Shown in pieces: positions 57,720-64,000 of a stretch of DNA of 64,000 nucleotides (positions are counted from its first letter, which is position 1; each line of letters starts with the position of its first letter). A program made the position numbers and the translations under genes. This stretch comes from Brachynemurus nebulosus (Eukaryota > Arthropoda > Insecta > Neuroptera > Myrmeleontidae). The DNA lies in the NCBI GenBank assembly GCA_035578155.1, contig JAPWDM010000104.1, positions 1 through 64,000 on the forward strand, in the 5' to 3' direction. The notes under the pieces were generated by a model. The model saw only the letters and a list, made by a program, of their open reading frames with translations. It made no database searches and was not told the origin of the DNA.

Positions 57720-58260
57720 GAATTAACGTAGAGGGTTGAAATTTGGTGTGTTGATAAAGTTCGTGCCTAGGTTGTGCTTTCTGGAGGTTTTAATATTTTA
57801 CTCCCACCCCCTCATTTTTAAGCTACAATTTCATGCATTTTCGACGTTTTCGAAGTTTGTACCACTCGCACAGGTCACCCGAATAAACCTAGAGGGCTGA
57901 AATTTTGTATTCGGATTGAGTTAGTATCAAGGGGGTGCCTTTTGGGGGTCTCGACTTTTAACCCCTACCCCCACCATTTTTATACCCAAAAGAACATGAT
58001 TTTTCTTGTTTTTTAACAGTTTCGTTCGGGTCAAAATCTCCCCAAATAAACCTAGAGGGCTGAAATTTGGTGTACAGGTTAAGCTAATAGCCAGACACTG
58101 TTTTTTGGAGGTTTCAACTTTTAACCCTTACCCCCACGATTTTGACGCCAATATTTCCTTAATTTTTTTGCATGTTTTCTAACACGTCTAGAGACTCCAT
58201 AAGGAAACCTAGAGGGCTGAAATTTTGTATGTGTATTCAGTTAGTATCCAGCTAGTACCT
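57720..58260. repeat. Degenerate approximately 160-bp tandem repeat, four units
   Basis: AA(A/C)C(C/G)TAGAGGG(C/T)TGAAATTT(G/T)GT recurs at about 57725, 57885, 58048 and 58205 (spacing 157-163 bp), each followed by a T-rich then C-rich (TTTAACCC(C/T)TACCCCCAC) segment. Non-coding; related TGAAATTTGG motifs occur near 57458 and 7437. Confidence 0.8.
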
Positions 58261-58896
58261 TGTAGGGAGTCCGCATCACTTTTCCCCCCACTTCTCCCAT
58301 TTTTACATCGGAATTGAATGCTATTGTTAAATGTGTTTTAAAAGCATTATGTTTATTCTAAATACAAGTAGGCGAATAGTAATTTTAAAAAATTTAAAAA
58401 AAAGTGAACTTACTTTTATGACAAATGAAATACATACATATTAAGTAATTTAAAAATGTTATTAAAGTCACTGTTTATTTATAAATTAGGAATTTTGGGT
58501 TTTTAGTATTTATAAAATAGAAATTTTGGATTTTTTTGGAAAGAAAAAATATCTTTATAAAGGCCTTCCAGTTTACTATTGAAGGTCCTTTTTTAATATT
58601 TAAAACTAAAACATAAAGGCAATTAGCGGATAAACATGGGCAGGAATGTCCTCGTACGAATTGTGTTGGCTTTTTTTCTGCTACCTGTTTTCGGCACAAA
58701 ATTGAAATTTACTGAGATACAGCCCTTAAATACTTAAAACCTTTTTTTAAAGCCTCGATCAGCCGAACACTCATCACCAGTTTTGAAACCAACAAAATGA
58801 CGATTCGGTTGTAGACTTTCAATCACATTTCGCTTGTAGACATTCAATACCGAAGATGAAGGGGAAAATTCGACTACCGTGATGGGGCCCCGCTGC
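58261..58896. other. No gene recognised
   Basis: A/T-rich sequence, then a GC-richer end (GGGGCCCCGCTGCTCACGGCG at 58881-58902) at the 3' boundary of the LINE. No ORF with a recognisable motif. Confidence 0.4.
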
Positions 58897-61391
58897 TCAC
58901 GGCGTTTTTTTTTGTATACTGTCTATGTTTAACAAATTATGGAGGCTGATTTGTATACCGTTTTGTGTTAGTAATCTGTCTCTAAGATTGTCAAACGCCG
59001 GACATTCTATTAGGAAGTGATAGAGAGTGTCATTACTTTTTGTACACATGTTACAAGGGTTATTTCGGTTTAATTTTAATTGGATAGTGCTGGAAAATAT
59101 ACTGGTTTGCAGATCGTTTCCCATTCGCAATTGGCTAATTACTCTAATTTTATCAAAACTTATTTTAAATTTTAAATATTCTTCTTCTTCTGCGTTTGTT
59201 TTAATATCTTTATATATACTGCAGTATTGAGAGGAATTTGTCTTTTCCCAGTCCTTCAGTTTGAGTTTTTCTTTAAAAGCCGTCTCAATTTTATTATAAC
59301 ATACTTCAGCGTAACTGTTGTTTTGTCTCTCCCATACCGATTCCCATCCCACTGATTCTAAATATTTTCTGAACTCCGTTGTCCAGTTAAATTTCATCTT
59401 TGTCGCTTCACTGTTTCTGTCAAATTCTAGCAGTCTGTTGTATAATATTTTAGGCCACCTGGATTCTGGTAAATTTAGTAGTTTCATCCACCAGTTGTAA
59501 GCAGCTTTGAATACTTGTATTTCTAGATGAATAATGCCTGTTTCTAACCGGACTAAATAGCCTGGCGTACTTCTTGCCCAGTAGTATAGATTCTTAAAGA
59601 AACCAACCTGTACTTTTTCGATCGAATCAGAATATTGTAACGCCCACGTTTCACAGGCATATAGTAGTGTGGATGTAACCATCGACTGGTAGATTTTTAG
59701 CTTACCTTCCCATGTTAAAAATTTTGCATTACTGAACAGCTCCCTGACCGCAGCTGAAGCTCTAGTAGCCTTGCTTATCCTGTCTTGGACAGTTAATGCC
59801 CACGAACCTGACGAATTAAATTGTACTCCAAGATAATTGTAATTTGACACTGTCTCTATTTTTTCGTTTTTATATCTGAAGTTATATTTGTCTTTATTTA
59901 TTCTACCTTTATGAAAAATGATTATTTTGGTTTTTGCAATGTTAAAAAAAAGCTTGTTTGTTTGACAAAAGTGCTCCAATGCTGATAGTTTCTTTTGAGC
60001 TTCGTATTGTGTACCAGATAAAAACACCAGATCGTCGGCGTATGCTAAATACTGAATTTCATGGTAGGCGTCTATATCGATTCCCTTACAATTATGGAGC
60101 TTTAGAGCTTCAGATAGGTCAGATAAATAAAGTACAAAAAGTATTGGGCTTAAGCAATCCCCTTGTAGTACACCCATATTTACGTTTGTCGAATTTGTGT
60201 ATTCCCAATTGTGTTTAATGCATAATTTTACTTGTTTGTACATATTTTGAATTATTCGTATGAGTTTTGAACTAATGCCAATTGTATGCAATTTACGCCA
60301 CAGTATATACTGATTAACTTTATCAAAAGCCTGTTTCAGGTCGACAAAAACAGCAAAGATTTTATGTTTCGGTAACCTTAACTGTAAATTGATTACTGAA
60401 TTTAAAATAAAAATATTTTCCGTCGTACTTCTTTTTTTTCTAAATCCATTCTGCTCTTCAGGTATGATTTTGCAACTTTCTGCCCACTCATATATTCTAG
60501 TACTAATGATTCGGCTAAATATTTTTGCAATAGTATTTATGATTGCAATACTTCTGTAATTTTCTGTGTTATCTGGATCTCCCTTTTTGTAGATCATACT
60601 CAGCGAAATATTCATCCAATTATTGGGAATAACTTCATGTTCGAAAATATTATTTAACACCTTTAGTAAGTACTGAACTCCAGACTCGGGCATATTTTTC
60701 CAGAATTCGTTGGTGATTTTGTCTATACCAGCCGACTTCCCATTTTTTAGCTGACGTAGTGCAATCTGTAATTCATGTTCTTCAGTTATTTTGTCCAAAT
60801 ATGGATGTCTACAGTCTAAAAAGCAATTATAATTTTCAGTGTAACTAGTTGAATAATTTCTTGTTAGGTATGAATTCCAAGTTTCTAAATCAATTTCATT
60901 TACATAATTTTTTTTTTATTTCAATATTTTTATAGCTTTCCAGAATTCAGTCGAGTTTCTGAGGTTTTCAAATTTACTTTTTATTTCAATGTAATATTTT
61001 TCTTTGGAAGCTTCCAGTACGTCTTTATATTCTTTTTTAGTTTTTAAATACGTTTGCAATTGTTCTTCTTTAAAATTACTGTTTCTACATTCTCGTAGTG
61101 CTTGCTTAGTCTTAAATTTTTTATCTTTACATTGTTCATTGAACCAGGGCTTATTTGTGCGTGTTCTTACATGATCTGTCTTGGTAATTTTAATAGTTTT
61201 TACCATTTCCGTTTCGACTGCAGTTTCGAGGATAGTTTTCTCCAAGTACTCATAAACGAAGTTTTCTTGCCTCTTGAGACTCCTTTCCACTTTTTCCTGA
61301 AAATTAACGCACTTATTCGGATTCCAAACTAACTTCTCAACCGTTCTCTTTTCTCGTGAAGCACAACCTTTTTCATAACATATATATTTTT
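58897..61391 (-). pseudogene. LINE ORF2 copy 2, 5'-truncated (related to 0.5-6 kb LINE)
   Basis: One minus-strand frame from about 61391 to 58897 with a single internal TAA (60916-60918). In order: linker after the endonuclease (NKPWFNEQCKDKKFKTKQAL; NSTEFWKAIK), RT (ENYRSIAIINTIAKIF; FVDLKQAFDKV; QGDCLSPILF; catalytic YLAYADDLVFLS), thumb (WEGKLKIYQSMVTSTLLYAC) and C-terminal knuckle (CNMCTKSNDTLYHFLIECP). The endonuclease and ORF1 are missing; the 5' edge abuts (TA)n. The 3' end stops about 20 codons before the sister copy's end, at an A8 run. Better preserved than copy 1. Confidence 0.88.
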
Positions 61392-61399
61392 CATAACAT

Positions 61400-61401
<2 letters not shown>

Positions 61402-61453
<52 letters not shown>
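61402..61453. repeat. (TA)n microsatellite at the LINE 5' edge
   Basis: About 52 bp of TA directly upstream of the truncated LINE, possibly its target. Confidence 0.95.
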
Positions 61454-61456
<3 letters not shown>

Positions 61457-63476
61457 GAATAGAAAATTTACCTCACTTAATACAAAATATGTTAATAATT
61501 ATGGAACACGAAATAAATTCAAGATTCCCTCAAACAGAAAGTAATGAAATTGTTGGTAATGCCACATTATTAGATCCCTGATGCGAGTAACTATCATAAG
61601 AACTATCATCGTGTAAACAGCGTAATAGTCACTCTTAATAGGACTATAACACTATCATGATATGGATAGCAACTATCTTACTTCAATCATCATGTAAACG
61701 GGTTTTAAGCTAGACTTCCACGAGCAAGTACACTTTCATAAAAGTAGTGTTTTGGGGGGGCGTGGTCGCGTTTTCCTAAAGGTATACTTGCAAGACCTCT
61801 CACATGTAAACCATGTAAAAGTACACTTGCATGAAAGTAGGTACGCGCCAAAACACGATATTTTTTAAAATTTGATTTTTTAATTCAATAATAAAAATAT
61901 CAGATCAAAAAAATACCTCGCTTTAGTACTGCTAACTATATCAAACTCAAAAAAAAAAAAAAAATTCTCGGGAAAAAGAAAGTTTTGGGTAAAAGAAACT
62001 TTATAAATATATTTTTTCTACTCCCACTATTAAAAGTAACATTTTGCGCGCGGCTAAAAATTAACAACTGTCCACACCGTGCTGAAATAGCATGCGAAAT
62101 TATTTCCAACGGATTAATATAATAAAAAAGTAGGTTGTTTCGTTAATTTAATATATAATATACATATATAATTTTGAAAATATACATACCGTGTGAGTTT
62201 TCCGAGAGTTGCCATTCGATTTATTGTATTATTCGATATGTATTATTCGATTTAAAATATGTATCTAATTGAAAAAAAGTTTATACAAAAAATATTCAAA
62301 ACAGAGACAGATATTCAAATGGAAACATATGTTGAGATGTTTTTTAAAAATTAGTTTATTACTTCAAATTACCAATTATGCTAAAATTTTCATTATTTTA
62401 TTTCATATTTTTGAGAAATTGCATTTTTAAGTTTTAATTTTCAAAACCCGTGGTCAAGTTTATTTAATCAAACGCAAAAAATACGGATAATTTGCAATTT
62501 ACATTCAAAACACCCAAAATAACTAGTGATGGTATGTTCGCATTAAGCTGTTACAATAAAACAAAATTTATTAATTAAATGCATTAATTATCAAAATAAT
62601 TTGTAGTTTTTCCTCAAATAGTCAACTTAATATTTAATAAACAGGTTATTAAATTACAACTGCGGTTGTAATATTTAATATTACACCATATTAAAAAGTC
62701 AAAATCGCTTACGTGTGAAACTGTCATTACCTATTAACTTTTCAAAACTAAATGATGGCGGACATAGATTGGGCACAGATGTCATTTGTCAAATTATTAA
62801 ATGATTTTTAAAAAAAAAAAAAAAAAAAAGTAAAATAATTGTCCAAAAAATATTTTAATACATTTTTTAAGATTGCAGTATGTATTTTAACAATATGTCT
62901 CTAAGACATGTATTTTAAACATATCCTTATATAACCTTAATTTATTTTCCAGTAATTTTTTTATTTTATCAAGAATCAATAAAAATTTACAAAGTTCATT
63001 TTATGGAATGTCTAAAATTAAAGCATTTATTATTACCGCGTGAATTAGTTAAACACGACGTTAGTGAAGGTTGTTCAATGTTCAAAATAATCGCCGATTT
63101 TATTACAATTTTATCATCTTTAAAACGTGTTCCGGGTTAAAACGGTTCTCCATATTATGAAAACGACAGTATTTAATAAAGTTTTTAATAAAATTACACA
63201 AATTTTATTTAATTACAACCACTTCCTAAATAAAATATAATAAATAAATATACTTAAAGTATAATTTTATTAATTCTAATTACTTTAGTGTGTAATCAAA
63301 TTGCCTAATTGTTTTATTGCTTCCGAGACTACCTACTAAAGCAGCGGAAGCATTGTGATCAGTTTTGAAAAATAAAAAATTTTTCCCCTCCAAAATAAAT
63401 TTTTTTACGCACATTTTACGTTTTAGAGCTTCCTGAATAATTTTGGTTTGGTGTCTGTCCGTCTGTGTGTCACCAG
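61454..63476. other. Intergenic
   Basis: No gene recognised. Features: imperfect repeats of AGTACACTTGCATGAAAGTAG / AGTACACTTTCATAAAAGTAG type (about 61725 and 61818), an A20 run at 62810-62829, and a CGTCTGTGTGTC-type dispersed-repeat fragment near 63455. Confidence 0.45.
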
Positions 63477-63790
63477 TTTGCACCCAAGTGACATAACTTC
63501 TGAACTATTCGATTGCTTGTAATGAATTTTTTAGAAATTATGCAGTTTGGTTCCTAGATGGTCCCCTATGAATTTAATCGAAATCGCAGTAACGGTAGGC
63601 TACGTTTCTACCATGTCATTCCATTAATATACTAAATTGCACCAAGTGGAATAACTTCTGAACCATTCATTTTTATGAAATCATCAGAAATTATGCGGTC
63701 GGCTTCCTAGATGGTCCCCTACAAATTTCATTGCATTCGGAGTAATAGTATCCACGGCACTACCATGAAATCCCATTAAATGTCAATATC
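63477..63790. repeat. Two approximately 160-bp tandem units
   Basis: TTGCACC(C)AAGTG(A/G)(C/A)ATAACTTCTGAAC begins at 63477 and about 63636; each unit continues with AGAAATTATGC(A/G)GT...TTCCTAGATGGTCCCCTA(T/C)(G/A)AATTT. Non-coding. Same period class as 57720-58260, different sequence. Confidence 0.8.
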
Positions 63791-64000
63791 TTATTTACTG
63801 TTAGTCCCATTTCGCTCAATTTTTTATGAATCGTTTTGTTCATTTATTTTTATTAATTTATGTACCTATATTAAATTACACAAAAATATATTGGGCATTA
63901 AATTACCAAGGTGCTTTTACGAGTACAAGAAAGCTGTGTGCCACACCCCATTGGCAGCGTACAGTGGACTTTCGGAGATTGTGCAATCGCAAATGGTCCA
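63791..64000. other. No gene seen to window edge
   Basis: The last 100 bp are less A/T-rich; nothing recognised before the end of the window. Confidence 0.3.

Overview
The window is AT-rich eukaryotic DNA, almost certainly from an insect. It holds insect-type non-LTR retrotransposons (an APE-type LINE family and R4/Dong-like endonuclease LINEs), Ty3/gypsy and BEL/Pao LTR elements, hAT, Mutator, PIF/Harbinger and TTAA-type DNA transposons, telomere-like CCTAA runs, a TATA plus TCAGTC arthropod core promoter, and many long (TA)n tracts. I cannot name the species. No tRNA, rRNA or conventional single-copy host gene was recognised. Nearly all coding sequence is transposon-derived, and much of it is nested.

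Layout. 1-7.8 kb: a decayed hAT transposase is split by a long-inverted-repeat element. That element is split by a full-length LINE with a 14-bp target duplication, which is split by a hAT-type element with an 8-bp duplication, which contains a 157-bp TATCGATA-rich inverted repeat. 7.8-17.4 kb: decayed fragments (an insect transposase-like family, a YqaJ-nuclease piece, a THAP/DDE transposase with candidate introns), (TA)n tracts and dispersed repeats. 17.4-28.1 kb: a gypsy remnant whose integrase carries a (TAA)n tract, followed by three consecutive restriction-like-endonuclease LINEs separated only by (TAA)n. 28-33.3 kb: a decayed insect gene family member split by an inverted-repeat element.

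33.6-56.7 kb: a ZBED/BED-type hAT transposase pseudogene is spread over about 23 kb. It is split by a Mutator-like element (itself hosting a palindrome-array element that hosts a TTAA element), by a small insertion, and by a 17.7-kb composite flanked by the 10-bp repeat ACACATGATT. The composite holds an errantivirus-like gypsy element with an alternating leader repeat, a BEL/Pao body embedded in it, an in-frame integrase-Env deletion fusion, a Harbinger-like MITE inside env, and an approximately 8-kb long-inverted-repeat element. That last element carries the best-preserved gene of the window, a 379-residue one-finger C2H2 protein with a canonical TATA/Inr promoter, an upstream 15-bp repeat array and a poly(A) signal directly after the stop codon.

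56.7-64 kb: (TA)n tracts, two sets of approximately 160-bp degenerate tandem repeats and a second, 5'-truncated LINE related to the one at 0.5-6 kb.

The window is best read as a layered insertion record. Shared host reading frames and target duplications order the events. The candidates for something undescribed are the zinc-finger long-inverted-repeat element (47.6-55.5 kb), the palindrome-array element (34.0-36.6 kb) and the LINE-on-LINE (TAA)n array (19.9-28.1 kb).
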